Shown here: positions 11,716 through 25,070 of the stretch, in pieces
Numbering within the stretch: position 1 is the stretch's first letter
Layout: every line of letters starts with the position of its first letter
Origin: Nautilus pompilius
Lineage: Eukaryota; Mollusca; Cephalopoda; Nautilida; Nautilidae
Assembly: GCA_018389105.1 (NCBI GenBank)
Contig: JACATO010000094.1
Coordinates: 1 to 64,000, forward strand
DNA: 64,000 bases
Direction of reading: 5' to 3'
Made by a program: the position numbers and the translations under genes
Notes under the pieces: generated by a model
What the model was told of the DNA's origin: nothing
Seen by the model: the letters and a program-made list of their open reading frames with translations, nothing else
Database searches by the model: none

Positions 11716-14700
11716 GAACATTGGAACAGAAAACAATACATCTTCAGCTTACATCGGGAGTCTAATAGAGTGCCTTTTCTTCAAAATGGCCTAGTTTTTA
11801 TGCTCTCATGAAAGCACGTATGATCATAAAGAAATAATAAATGTGTTCAATGTGCCAAACTTAATCTTTTCAGTTTAATGAAAAATCTTTCCCGTTTTGT
11901 GTATAATACCTGCCTGGAAAATTATCACTAATAACCTGAATGGTTCTTCTACTGTCAGTCGTAGTTGAATGATCAATTTAGCATATAATTGAATCTGCAT
12001 TCACAAAAATTATGGGATGCACCCTTCATTTACAATTATTTATTACTATTCAGTGAATAAAAATGTAGCGAGTTTTAAATTATCTATCTCGGCCTTGATT
12101 TTAAATGTTTTAATTCAACAACAAAAATGAAAATCTTAAAGAATAAAGCACAGAGTACTGGGAAACAGTAGCAAGAGGAACACTAAAAAAAAAAAAAAAG
12201 ATGAAGAAAATAGGCCTAAAATCTTCATACAAGATATCTCTATATATTTTTCTTTTAGTCAGTGTAGAGTTGTCACGTGACTCAAGCTTTTAGGTTGATA
12301 AGAGTTGAAAGGTCATGCGACAAGACAGTTCGTAAGTTACCGAGGTAATTGTAAATAGTCGCACAAGTATCATGCAAAATATCTTTTTGTTTTTATTGAC
12401 TGTATCAAAATGTAATGTAATTTATTTTATATTTGATAGAGCTTTTAGAATTTTATATATCAAATTTATTCGGCAGAGAATGAACTAGCAGCCACCGTCA
12501 TACGTAAGAAATGCGCGCGCACCCGATTCAGCAGATGGAGAAACCGACAATCAGATGTAGCCCATCCAGGCATAAAAGTAACTTTTCATACATCAGAGAG
12601 CTGGATTAGGACATTTATTTACTATAGAGGATTCAGGTAAATTGAGTAACTTTGGACGAAGCTTTAAAATTTTAACGGCTACAAGAGGCAGCAGCTGCGT
12701 CAAAAAAATCAAACCTTTATTTTTTTAGGCATATTATCGAAGGATGTGGAAGAACGAGGTTGTTCTGAGAGGTACACGGAGACCATTATCCGGAAAACTC
12801 GTTAGAGCAACCAAAAGCTTTGCACCAACCGGTTTTCATACAGAGATAATCTTCTAGGAGTTATTCACTTGGAGACATGCCAGTAATGCCGTCACCATTA
12901 AAAAACCCCCCAGTCGGTATATACTCAAAGACGAATGTGATACTTAGAATTCTCTAACTTTTTAAAAAAATTTTTTTTTAAAATAATAATTTATTCAAAA
13001 ATTCTTTGTTCATATTCCAAAAAAAATAGTTTTCGAACGAAAGAACTTTTTTCTCGTAACTGATACAATATATTCCCTGGAGGTTTGTTGTTGTTGTTGT
13101 GTTGTTTTTTTAATCTTTAAGATAATTCAGATTTTGTCAAACATATATCATTTTACTCCAGCAGGCGAACGGCTGCCTGTCAAAACCAAATTCATACTAC
13201 ACCATCCTGTCTTGCAAAGAAAACTGTCTTCAGTACAGCAATCGATATTCGCCTCGTGTGACCACCAACCACATCTCTTGCTTATTTAAGAAGACCTACT
13301 TCTTTATTCTTAAAAGGGTCGTCTTCCAGGTGTTAAAAACAACAACAACAACAACAACCGCTACTCATTTGTTTTAAAAAATTTCCCGGACAACTTATAT
13401 TGTATAATTTTTTAAAAATTTACATCGACCCTACTTCGCCATGATTTTGGAGACCTATCGGAACATCAGTTTAGCTAGGAGTGGAAACAGGTTATTAAAA
13501 GGAACGTATTTTTCATTACATTCCTGAGCGTTCGCTATAAATGGAGGTGGGCAGGGGTGGGCGACGGCGAGGGGGACTGGGTAACCGCCGCGGGCGCCCT
13601 CTTCTGGTGGCGCCGAAATCAGAACAACAGCGTCACACAATTGTGTGAATGTATAATGTTTCATTTGTTACGCTTGTGTCTAATATTGTTCACGTTTAGG
13701 GTATTGCCAAATTATTATAATTCTATTGCTAATTGTTAATTAATAATGAAGATCCTTGGTGTGTGTGTGTGTGTGTTTGTGAGGGGGGCGTAAATACGGT
13801 TTTCCTCTAGGTGCGTGTGATGTAACAATGAGCAATTTTCCTTCGCGAAATATCGCGAGAGACGTAGACTGGTTTCTATACAGCGCGATATTTGAAGAGA
13901 GCACGTAGTTACCTAGCTACCCGCCTCGTGGAAAGAAAAATCCATGCGTGTGCGAACCGCGCCTCTGTTTGGACTGTCAGCAGGGACTGGTTTTCATTTT
14001 AAAGCGCTCGCCAGTTTTTTTTTGACAAGTGACGCCGACGTCTTTTTGTAGGCGATTTGTTCTGCTCTTTTCTCTGACGGTCGACAACTCTGGCCGCGTC
14101 CGGCACCAACGGGCCTCCTCTCCTCTCCTCCAGTCGTCGCAGATCAATGCCATTCTGTTGCAGCCTTGCAATGCCTTGTTGTCCGTGACTTAATCTCAGC
14201 AGGCCACTAATGACTCCACTCAATAACCGAATGACTTCTACTTCGCCCTTTAGTTACTTACCACGTGGAAATATTTTCAGGCAAATTTGTCTTCATCTTA
14301 ATTAAACAAGTACAGTGCTTTTTTCAGGTAAATACAACCATGTGGATAATCGGCTATGTCTTGGAATATTGACTTCGTCGTTTTAAAACCATCATCATAT
14401 TCACAGACGACTAGCAGTAAGTCGCTAAAGTACTAACTTACTTTCCATGTTTTACTTATAGTTAACGATATTCAATTGTATGCGCGATTCTCGTGTGTAC
14501 TGTAGACTCCAAAACTGTCAGGACAAAAGCGAGTTTGTAGTATGTCTCACAAAATGTCACAAATATTACATATCGTGTTTAATTAAGAAATTGTGCTATA
14601 TATTTTAATTAATATAAAACAAAATCAGGAGAAAACGGCATTAAAGTTTCACTAAATGGTGGGCAGTTCCGTTTCCTGCGCTTATTTTCATTATTGTTAA

Positions 14701-14874
14701 GACATTCTGTCATCATCACTGCTTCATCCAGTCAGCTGATGGTTCCAGGTTGCTCTGATCGGGCCATAGTCACGCTATTTATTCGGTAATCGCGACCGGT
14801 GAGTAGTATGGAACTACAATCTGACAGCAATCCTCACACTTCAGACATCGATGGGCATAAGAAGTTGACAGGGA
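11716..14874. other. Intergenic, AT-rich, no gene recognised
   Basis: Contains (GTT)n / (CAA)n tracts near 13087 and 13338, a short (GT)n at about 13757-13780 and several A/T-rich palindromes. Nothing resembles a conserved gene. The unknown flanks of the neighbouring MULE and Tc1 elements may lie here. Confidence 0.5.
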
Positions 14875-15895
14875 AAAAAACATGCCCCCAAAAGAAAGAA
14901 ATCAGTCTAGAGACGCAAGCAGGGCTAAACCATCAGATATTCACCAGGAAACCGAGTATCATGCAATGCAGTGCTTTTAATTTTGAAGAAAAAAAGAAAG
15001 AAAAACGGACTGACAGTATATCCAAAAGAAGAGGCGGCGCAACGGATTAATATCTGATGTCTAGGATAAATTTATTCAGATCGCATCTTTTTGTTGCAAC
15101 AGGCGTCTGACTGTTCCACGGACAGCAGCTCAGCACTGGCCTCCACGATTGGGTCTGTGGTGACACGTCCACACTCAGATGCCATCTAGAAGATGCTGGT
15201 ATCAACGATTGTGTAGCAGTTCGAAAATCACTACCCCGCTAAGAAAGAAAGTGAAAACATAAGCCATGAGCGAATGGACATTAGATGGGCCCCACAAGAA
15301 CGGCAGAATGTCTTGTGGACCTATGAAACAAATTCTTGAGCTTTTTTGGTAGTAAAAATCATGTCGACGTCCGTTGTCGATCAAACGGAAATTCGTTGAT
15401 TGGCTGTGTCGTGCCAGCAGTCAAGCATGGATTGTGGAGGGGGTAGTGGGATGCTGTGGGGTTGTTTTGAAGATTCTGTTCAAGCCGAAGGTACAATAAG
15501 GAAAAAGAAATGCCACCAAATTTTTTCACACTAATGCGATGCCTTCTGGTCAATGACTATTTGGACATGGATTCAGTTTCAAACGAGACAGCGATCTTAA
15601 ACACCTCTAAGCCGTGCGGGAGATATGCGGAACGTCCTGAACAGAACACTGGTATTATGACCTGGCCAAAGCAATTTACGATTTGTCCCAGATATTTGAC
15701 CCAGATTAAACTGCTGTGGGAGTAAACTAGGTATGAAGGCTAAAGCTGGCCAACCGGCGAACTTTACACAGTTGTGGCCGTATTTGCGAGAAGAACGGAG
15801 GAACCTTTCAGCTGATTATTTACAGAAATTGTTAGATCGTGTGCCCAGAGTCTGCAAGGCAATTATTGAAGAAGTTGGGGAGTCTGACAATTAAT
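14875..15895 (+). pseudogene. Tc1-type transposase, decayed
   Basis: Translated fragments in shifting plus-strand frames follow the order of a Tc1-family transposase. They are a weak N-terminal match near 14883, DTSTLRCHLEDAG at about 15160-15200, VAVRKSLP at about 15215, NVLWTYETN at about 15307-15333 and CVVPAVKHG at about 15407. These are followed by GGGSGMLWGCFEDS at about 15440-15475, KKKCHQ, AMPSGQ, FKRDSDLKHL at about 15580, a WPKQ block at about 15663, LLWE and finally RVPRVCKAIIEEVG at about 15838-15880. The canonical first catalytic Asp of the WTDE motif reads Tyr, and the catalytic Glu of the SPDLNPIE region appears as Lys. Numerous stops and frameshifts are present. Terminal repeats were not found. 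The element is inactive. Confidence 0.85.
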
Positions 15896-18107
15896 GGTCC
15901 TCCATTGTATGCTGAAAGCATCTTCATCTTTGATTGTTTAGGCAGAGTATTATTAGATGTCGAAAAAGGTATCATTCTTTCGGCTAATTTTATCTGTGAA
16001 TTCAGTACATTTTTTAAAAATATAATTAAAGCCTTAAAATATACGTTTTAAAAGGCAAAAGCTATTTTCTAAAAGTGAAAAACAAACTAATTTCTTATTT
16101 AAAAAACAACAACAACAACATGTAATGGAACGACCGTTGTGACACAGTGCTAGCAAGTGCGTCCGATGGCAAACACTTCGCATCAGTCTTCCTTCCTGTC
16201 ACCACCCTGACGACATTGGACGCAACAAGTAAAGATATTCCGAATAATTTAATGTTTGCCACCCATCTCTGTCCCTCTTTACGTCCAGTTCTTCTCCACG
16301 AGTTTGCTTGTAAAAGTCGCATTCAAGTTCATGAACTCTCATCGTTTCAAAAAGGCTCCCCGGGTTTGGTTTTGCGCTACTCGAACTTTTGTCTCTAGAG
16401 GGGGCATCTCGTTTTTTTCTCTCCTCTTTCTACATCTCCGCTCTTAGACAGGTGCCCCCATCTCAGCCGTATGACCCTGACCTTTCAACTCTGGATCATA
16501 GCGTTCAAACTATTTTAATAATCATGCTTTCTTTAAAACTTGTTGTTGTGTGTGTGTGTGTTTTTTTTTTGTTTATTTCGTTTCGGACTACACTCGCAAT
16601 TTTTGAGTAACACTTTGGCTATTTATCGGATAGGAACAAGATTCTGATGTGGCTATGATACCAAACCTCAAAACAGGAGCGGACGGCGCCGCGCTGTTAT
16701 TTGGGATTTTAAAACAAACGAACGAGAAACCAGGGACGACGTCGTTTTCCGCTCTTTGTCCGGACTTCTCATCTATACTGCAGGATCGGCTTGTGGGTGG
16801 GGCAGAAGAAGATGGGAGTGATGAGAGGCGATGGACGAAGTTGCATGCGCGGGAAAGATGGAGAAACTGAATTGGCCACGTTTCTGACGTAAGGACAGTG
16901 GTGGAATTTTTGTTCCGAGAGTCTAAGGGGGTTTCGTGAATGCAAACATAACATTTTAAAAAATATAATTATATATTTTTTATTGGATACCAGGTCGCAT
17001 GAATTTAATACAAAGAGATATTTAGATATTCTGAAAGCCATTCCTTATCATTAAGTTAGTTCATGTAATTGCCTATATATATAGTTCTGAAGAATGTCTG
17101 AAAATCCGCATCGCTGACAGTCTGTTATCGGGATTTTAATATAAATCTTAGGCTTTCTTCTCTTTTAAAACTGGACATATTTCGTCCCCATTTTGTAAAC
17201 TCGGTGTCTGAACAGATCCATTTTACGCTTCAGACCTTCATCTCTGCAATCGTTTCGCGTACAGAGGACATGTTTTGCTATAATTTCTGGTAGGAAGAAT
17301 CTACAGCCGACACCATGCCGGGGATTTATTAAAGTCCCACACCACCAGCTATTTCTGGGCTGCCAACGCGAAGCTTCAGAGCTGCAAGCTAGTACGTAAC
17401 CCGAATTAACGACTATCGTAAACCGGTGGAGCATGACTGACAGCAATCAGTCCGGCCGGTTGGCGCCTACGTGAACTTAATAGCCCTGCAGATTTAGCCA
17501 GTGCAGACAGACGCCTAGACAAAAGTATACGCCTAGCAAACACCAACAGAGCGCTGACAGCAACATAACCAGGTCAGCTAAATGCGGAATCTTTAAAATC
17601 TTAGACGTTTCTGATATACGTCGGTTCGGCTACGTCAGAACAGACAACACCGTCTATCACCGCCCAGCCCAACAAAGGCCCGGTCTGTCTCACTGTTCCA
17701 AATATTCGCAGTTTCTGTGCAGTCGGAGCGACAAAATAAAATTTAAAAAAAACAAAACAAAATAATTTTTTTTTAAATGTTTGAGCAAACATACGAGGTT
17801 ATTTTAAAAATCCAAACAACAACAACAACAACAATAATAATAAGGGTAAGAGGATTTACATTTTAAAAAAAAAGGGGGTGGCAAAGGAAGACACCAATCT
17901 AAAAAAAGGGGAAAATTTCATCAGTTTCATCTGCACTGGAAAAGAGAAAATACAGTAAAAATGGACAAATAAAACAGTATCACAAAGAAATGTTAAAATT
18001 GTTTTCTTTGGTTTCCGGTTAAGAGAACATACGTGCATACATACGATTATAATAAAAGACACGTCACCATAAAAAAAAAATAAGAATAAGACACAAAGGG
18101 GATTAGG
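15896..18107. other. Intergenic, no gene recognised
   Basis: Contains (AAC)n tracts at about 16107 and 17816, a (GT)n at about 16547 and a moderately CpG-rich stretch at about 16670-16880. Open frames here (for example 16649-16870 plus and 17165-17446 minus) show no recognised family. Confidence 0.5.
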
Positions 18108-18177
18108 GGGGAGAGAGAGAGAGAGAGAGGATGATGTCAGTACTGAGAGATGGAGGGAGAGAGAAGGACAGGGAGAC

Positions 18178-18249
<72 letters not shown>

Positions 18250-18294
18250 ATGTCAGTACTGAGAGATGGAGAGAGAAGGACAGGGAGACAGGGA

Positions 18295-18330
<36 letters not shown>
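18108..18330. repeat. GA-rich satellite with GATGTCAGTACTGAGAGA units (array C)
   Basis: Two (GA)n blocks frame a near-identical segment of about 55 bp containing GATGATGTCAGTACTGAGAG and GGACAGGGAGACAGGGAGAG. The segment occurs near 18129 and again near 18245, an offset of 116 bp. A (TA)n microsatellite follows at about 18355-18375. The core TGATGTCAGTA is the TGACATCA variant of the CRE-core family. Confidence 0.9.
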
Positions 18331-18332
<2 letters not shown>

Positions 18333-20527
18333 TGCTTGCTCCCTGGTGGTCCGATATATATATATATATATATATCTTGGATTGTTTGTACACGCGTAAT
18401 TTCATTCATGTATTTTCTTAGTTTGTTCCATTAGGTATACTACAATAGTGTGAAGCCGACAATTTAAAAGATTCTGGTGAGCCTCGAAGCTGCAGTCTTG
18501 CATGAGATTATCGCCAGGAACGTCCAACTGAAATGCGCCCGATAGTAGCGTCGCGCCGATGTCCTTTCGGCCGGGTTCTATTTGAACGTCGGTAAGGGCT
18601 CTTGAAAGACGCGTGCCAGACAGAGCAATGTTTGCCATAAGATACTTGTACGATTTAAACGGAAAGGAAATAGAAAAGGGATTTTTTTAAAATTCTTTTC
18701 ATCAGTGATAATATGAGTATCTTTTGTTAAACCTCGATGAAATGAAATAAAGATGTACTTCAGATGTTAGCAAAGAGTATAATTTGGACGTTAAAAGTCT
18801 CCCCGCCGCCCCACCTGGTGAGTCTTTCATACACCTGTCTGTGAGTGCACTGGCTCTGTAGACGCTCGTGTGCGATTGTGCAGGTGTCGTGGTTAAGAGT
18901 AATAAAGTGTCCGAGCATCTTTCTGTCTAAGACCGCGGAATTCATTCGCACAACACGCGTCGCGCATTAATCTGGGCCCGCTGACTGGATGCAAACGGGG
19001 GAGTCGATTTTTCTATGCTGACTCCTGAAAGCCGGCGGCTGCTGCTGCTGCTGTTTCGAGTCCCGACCGTCTTCGAGGTCGCGCGAGAACTCGCCACGTT
19101 TTGACACCGTGACAGTCCGTTTGCTCTTCTTCCATACATCATTCTCAAATGAACATACGAGTTTTCGAGGAGACAGTACTGCGCCCATCCATCACTCTCG
19201 TGTCATAAAGAAGAGGTTGGTCGGCTTATTAAAGGTATGTACCGCCACGTCAAAAAGTCTGAGACTACCTTTGGCGGTTTAGCGTTTTAAATGTCCGCCC
19301 TCCTCCTCCTCCTCCTCCCACCAGATTTCGCTCTGAAAGCAATTATTTGACTTTAGATTACAGCTGAACTCGACTTTCTTCCGTTTGAGAGATAATGACG
19401 CCTTGACAACGAAACGTTCGTCGAATTGTTAACCCTTTCCCGGCGGTACCTCAATTATCTAAACCAGGCCCAGATTGTTGAAAATAGTAGTTTCTTCTTT
19501 TAAAAATGGAACATTATACATTTAGCTGGCACTTCTTAAGAAGGCGTTATCTGGGTTTTTAAGAAGCCATGGAAAACGTTTTCAATGAAGTTTTTCTTTG
19601 CAATTTTATATTTCGATCGAATCATGGAATTCTCAGATAAGGCGTCAACTGACGAATCATCAATCAAAATAACAAAGCGTAAAGTTTTTAAAAATAAATA
19701 TCAGGATTTCTGTTCATTTACTTCCTGTTCTTACAAAAGTAAAAAAAAATCCCAAGATTCAGGCCATTCGAGGAGGAGGAGGATTTGCCCTTTCAACGTG
19801 CCAAAGCCAGCCGGACGAAACTCTAAAAGAGAGCAGTTCAGAAGACCATCGCTAGAGCTTCGAGACAGACGGAATAATGTGGACGGCTCCAGGAAGTCAA
19901 CGACCTTGTGACAAGGGCGAATCTCCCCGAAGGACCGCCGCAATTTTTTCTTTTCCCCAGCCAGATTCGTGCAAAATATGGAAAACTATTCGAGATTTCG
20001 GTTGCAACGAGTTCTGCGATAACTACTTTGAGCACAGAGAAGTGATTTGGTCGAAATACACGTCAGAAACCTCTGATTCCTACCAAAAAAAAAAAAACAA
20101 AACAAAAGAAACGCATGGCGTGGGCAAAAGGCGCGGAAAGAAGAGATAATTCAAGAGTGAGCCAGGATTTTCTGGCCCGACAAATCTAAGTTCATCCGAT
20201 TTAGAAATTTTGGCCAAGTCTTTTGTCCGTCGTTGTTCAGCCGAGGAATTCAATGCAGAGTTGCGATCGTTGTTGAGTTGTAGTGGAATCGATGCTTCGC
20301 TGTTGTGCGGCGGTTAACGGGTTCAGAGACGGTGCCGAATACTAAACAAGTTAGTGTGTTTTACGGCTTATGCTTTATTATGTGTCTTGTGCGTACTGGC
20401 TCACGGGCGCATAAAGTCTGAGAATCAAATCTTGCTAAGGGTGGTTTTAAAGGGTTTGACTTGACTGTGTGTGTGTGTGTGTGAGTGAGTGTATATATAT
20501 ATATATATAATACATTCCAACACTGAA
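18331..20527. other. Intergenic, no gene recognised
   Basis: Unique sequence with a short (CTG)n run near 19025-19040 and a (CTC)n run near 19300-19318. Overlapping open frames at 18942-19188 and 19585-20149 have no recognisable motifs. A (GT)n and (TA)n pair at about 20465-20508 precedes the next satellite. Confidence 0.5.
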
Positions 20528-20636
20528 TTCTCTCTCTCTCTCTCTGAACTGACGTCATCTCTCTCTCTCTGTACTGACGTCATCTCTCTCTGAACTGACG
20601 TCATCCCTCTCTCTCTCTCTCTTTCTCTCTCTAAAA
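20528..20636. repeat. CT-rich satellite, short array with ACTGACGTCATC (array D)
   Basis: Three units (GAACTGACGTCATC, GTACTGACGTCATC, GAACTGACGTCATC) are spaced by (CT)n. All three keep the full palindrome TGACGTCA. Confidence 0.93.
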
Positions 20637-22403
20637 CACAACTATCCCCTTCTCACTCTTTCAGGGAAAAAAACAAAAAAACAACAACCAACAAACTTCG
20701 AACCCAATTGTAAGAGAAGGTATTTGATATTTAAAGCGAACTATACAAATAGACACCGCCTCGTAGCAGAATTCTAATATGCCAATAGCTGTTCGTTCTG
20801 CGTGAAGTTCTCCTCACTAGAGCAGGCTTCTCCGGACGTTAGGATTTGCTAAAGGCGATCTGTAGAAAGAGAGAAATTAAATAGCAGCTGTAGGAGTTTC
20901 TAAACCCTGACGGTTACCACGGTAAAATCAGTGACAGTGTTGCGCTTGTTGCAGTATCTTATGAAAGCGATATTTCAACCCTGAAAATTGAAAAGATGGC
21001 ATTTGTTTAGTCAAACACAAGGGGGGGGGGAGAAAAAATAAAACTTGACTGACAGTTTCCTGTCTATTAAAATAGTAAAAGACACAATAAAGCTTTTTGT
21101 AGACTCCAGCGTTGATAGAGAAAAGCATCTACATTCGCAGTAAAAACTTTGATAATTTATATGCGTTGTCTGCGACTGCGATAATATAACCATCGGAATG
21201 TAACTGGTATGTTTTACATCATATGAAATTGCATCAGATATAAAATATCTTTAATGATCCGTTGAAATCTCATTACTGGAAACTCGGGAAAGATAGCCTG
21301 CATACAGCAAACTGCCAACATGGGGATCTAACTGGCTACGATTTTTTAAAATAGAATGAACACGATTAGCACAACGCCACATCACTAGACGAGCCCCCCC
21401 CCCCGCTCAGTGCGCGGTAAATGAAGCTGTGATGAACAAGAGCCGTAACTCGTCGGCCAGTAGGTTAAGAAGTTCGCTGCGCCTGCTCGGACCATTAAAG
21501 CATTGTGTCCGGAACGTTGCTAGAAAGAGAAAGGACTTATTAAAGCATTCGCCGCTGAACTGAAAGTTACACGGAGAGTCGTGCAAAGACAGTCGCACGG
21601 CAGTCACTTGCGAAAGAAGCGGTTACGAGTAGAGCCTCTTCTGTGTGATGGCAACCAGATTACCTTGATTTAAATGCAGTTCTTTTAATCGCTAGATGCA
21701 GATAATGTTTCTTGCGCTTTGTGTGTACAGCCAAAGCTCGACACTGAAGGAGAGGTCAGAAGACAGTAAATCTCCCCGATTAAGATATTCTGGCTCTTCA
21801 AAAATTCTAAAACCGTTGTAGAATTTTAAATTAAAAAAAAATTACTGTGTGGCCTTTCTATAATAATTTTTTTAAACCCAATAGCCCCGAGAAAACTGCA
21901 TTTACTGTTTTTTCTTCGGTAACACAGTTACTGTTTCTTGCTTGGGTTGCCTCCCTTATCAGTCGTTCATAGAACAAATGAAAAATCATTTTCACTTAAT
22001 ATCTTATCAACCACATATTGATCCTAAAAAACCAACTTTACATGGCACTAAAAATATGGAAGAGGAAGTTTCATGAAAACACCATATATAGATGACCATT
22101 TATGGTTTCTAGAATGTCGGTCATTAAAGATGAAGTAAGGGCAACATTTCGTCCAGTGGCTGTGGATATCTAAGACTGAATAACGAGAAATAAAAATACC
22201 TGATCCATTTGTCTCTCGAGAATCATGTTGTGCTCATATGAAACAGTCGTTCTGAAGTCTTCGTGGACCAAAAAAAAATCGCTGACCATTAAAAGGAAGA
22301 AAGTTCGTCGTAAAAGGGTAAAACTACTCCATCACTTGTAGCATTTATTTCATATGAGACTGTTGCCTTTTTTTCTGTTTGCACAGGTAACTTATCCCAC
22401 CTC
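20637..22403. other. Intergenic, no gene recognised
   Basis: Unique sequence with G and C runs at about 21022-21030 and 21395-21404. No conserved protein or RNA gene is recognised. Confidence 0.5.
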
Positions 22404-22855
22404 ATGCTCTCTCTCTCGCTCTATCTCGTACTGACGTCATATCTCCCCTCTCTCTCTCTCTGTGTCTGTACTGACGCCATCTCTCTCTGTCTCGTACTGA
22501 CGTCATATCTATCTCTCTGTGTCCGTACTGACGTCATTCGCTCTGTACTGACGTCATATCTCTCTCGCTCTATCTCGTACTGACGTCATATCTCTCTCTC
22601 TCCCCATCTCTCTCTTTCTCTCGTACTGACGTCATATCTCTCTCTGTGTGTGTGTCTGTACTGACGTCATATCTATCTCTCTGTGTCTGTACTGACATCA
22701 TTCGCTCTGTACTGACGTCATATCTCTCTCTCTCTCCCCCCTCTCTCTCTCTTTCTCTCTTACTGACGTCATATCTCTCTCTCTGTGTGTGTGTCTGTAC
22801 TGACGCCATCTCTCTCTGTCTCGTACTGACGTCATATCTCTCTCTCTCTCTCTCT
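22404..22855. repeat. CT-rich satellite with TACTGACGTCATATCTCTCT units (array E)
   Basis: More than ten units of CGTACTGACGTCAT followed by ATCTCTCTCT or ATCTATCTCTCTGTGTC. The dominant core is the full palindrome TGACGTCA. A block carrying ATATCTATCTCTCTGTGT and CATTCGCTCTGTACTG occurs twice, about 164 bp apart (near 22504 and 22668), showing a higher-order duplication. Confidence 0.96.
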
Positions 22856-24859
22856 ATTTGTTTATATCAATTTTATTGACGTTGCTTTAGAATAATAAAA
22901 CACCAATATATTACCTACAGCTACATTTGGTTGGCTGTTTTTCTTTTAAAATGATCATTAGGCTTCTTTCATTTACTCGTGAATTTTTGTAACTATTAAA
23001 AAAGGAAAAAAAGAGACAAAACCAGGTATGGGTCAGGTGCGCTGAATGAACCTCGAAACAGCTTTGATGTATATCACTGCTATTTGTAATTCGTTTTCAA
23101 CGACAAAACATGTTTAAAAAAAAAAAATTCGCTAAATATCGTTATCTCGATATTTTTGGAAGCTGTCTCTTCATGCTTTGTATAGATAGCTCTTTGTACT
23201 GTGTGAACAAACAGAAACAAAGGTAGCGGCGTCAGAAACGGTACAGAGCTCATCCAACGCATCATCTCGCACAACTAGAACAACACGCCGAATAGCGCAA
23301 CTCTGACCCCCTCACCCCACCCGGTAATTGACAAGGCCCGTTCGTTGCCCATACACATTGGAAGAAACGCTGCCGGTCACATATCTGTAGATGTTCTCGT
23401 AGACATCTTTACTAATGCCACAGCTTTAGGATAATTAAAGGTAACTTATAGTAAAATGACCCGATTGTGTGTGTTATTTTATGACTTACGTTATAATTGT
23501 AATATTTTCCCTATTTTAAATATGAAAATATAAATCAAAAGATTAACTAAGGCGTTTTCCATCGCTTTATTAGTGGTAAGACAAGTAACTGATAAGCCAG
23601 CAGCTCCCTGCCTGTCGTCATTTCGGGTAGCGCCGTCAGCGACAAGTTACTGGTGCACGCAGAAAATTGGTCACAAGCCCGAGATCAGCTCGAACCTCTT
23701 CATCGCTATGGAAACAGAAATCTGCGATAATAACCTTCTTAGGACTAAAACCTGATGATCAAGAAGGGATTGGTGGGGGGTGGGAATCCCGAAGCATAGA
23801 ATAAAGGACCAAATCCCCATTTCTGCTAGAATAATGCATTATACAGGGACCACTCACGGCTCTGACGGCGCCGATCTGTAGACTTTCAAAAACAGGCTCC
23901 AGATCGCAAAAAAAATGACGCATTACCACTGCTCTTCAGCGGGGAAGTTTTTCTGATCCATCAGTCTTTCTGACATCTACAGCATCTAGGATGCACGGAA
24001 ATGCTTCCGATCATATAATTCCTGGACTGCTGTTCCGAACTGAGCATCAGCTGGTCGATGATTTCTTCCTTGTTGTTCGCTCTGTTTGACTGCGTTTAAC
24101 GATAATCTGATGTCTCCGGCGGACGGCTCATCTTCACCTTTATTCGAACTGCTCTGGATGCGCGCGACCCCGATACGTCAGATTTGAAATTGGTTTTTGT
24201 CTTTATTTCACTTTTACAGGAGAATAGAAGAATGGGAGGTGAGGGGGAAAGGTAAGCTGTCCTTAGACGGCCAGCTGAAAGAAGTACGAGACAGATCGCA
24301 GTGCGGTGGCGTTGAGAAATTGGCAGATGAGAGCCTTTGTCGAAGATGGTATCAGGAAACGAGGGGGGCACCAAACTCTACGTTACTGCGACACCTGCGC
24401 TGTAGTTAACGCGAACGTCGACACCAACAACGCTGGAGCTCCCGTGTTCAGAGAGACCATTGGGTTCCAGTCGGTACACGCCCTGCCGTCACTACACGAG
24501 AAGGCAGTGTAGAAGAGAGTAAAACACTCTTCGTTTGAAGGAGGCGATCGTTTCGGATTCGTTATGAACACACCACCTCGGGCTGCAAAGGGTTAAACCT
24601 AGGCCAAGTTTAAAATGCCATCCAAGCCATTAAAGAAAGAAAAGGAGAAAAAAAAGAAGAGATTATCAAAAATAACAACTATTACAGGTAGCAGATTTGG
24701 CTAATGACGTTGAGCAAGTAAAAATTTTGAGGAAAAAATCTTCAAGACTCCGGCTCGAGGTTTCAGTTTAGCACCAGACCAATAATCGGTTCCATTTAAT
24801 CCGCGTACGGAAAAATGAATTTTTTGCGAAGCGAATTTCCGGAGGAGTGGGCGTAAGAA
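22856..24859. other. Intergenic, no gene recognised
   Basis: Unique sequence. Short frames at 23080-23274 and 24096-24571 have no recognised motif. A purine-rich stretch at about 24633-24660 is unremarkable. Confidence 0.5.
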
Positions 24860-25070
24860 ATCGATCGCGCGCTGGTGGCAGGAATCGAAGACCCGGGTTC
24901 GATCCTCACCGTCGATCTGGTCTGGCTAATCTCCCACAGCGCAGTATCCTCGGTACGAGTTTTCTCCAGGGGCTTCGGGTGTCCCCCTCCCCAGCTCCCC
25001 CTCCCCGATGACCTGACAGCGGGTTTCCAGGAGGACAGAAATATTAAATCCCACCCCCCCACCCAACCAG
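24860..25070 (+). mobile_element. tRNA-derived SINE copy 1
   Basis: A Pol III B box GGTTCGATCCT is at 24896-24906 with an A-box-like TGGTGGCAGGA at 24873-24883. The tail GAGTTTTCTCCAGGGGCTTC, then GGGTGTCCCCCTCCCC, is a degraded form of the GGGTTTTCTCCGGG / GGTTTCCTCCCAC pattern seen downstream of the tRNA head in many animal SINEs. Its order and spacing match the copies at 34.07 and 57.00 kb. Right end is approximate. Confidence 0.65.
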
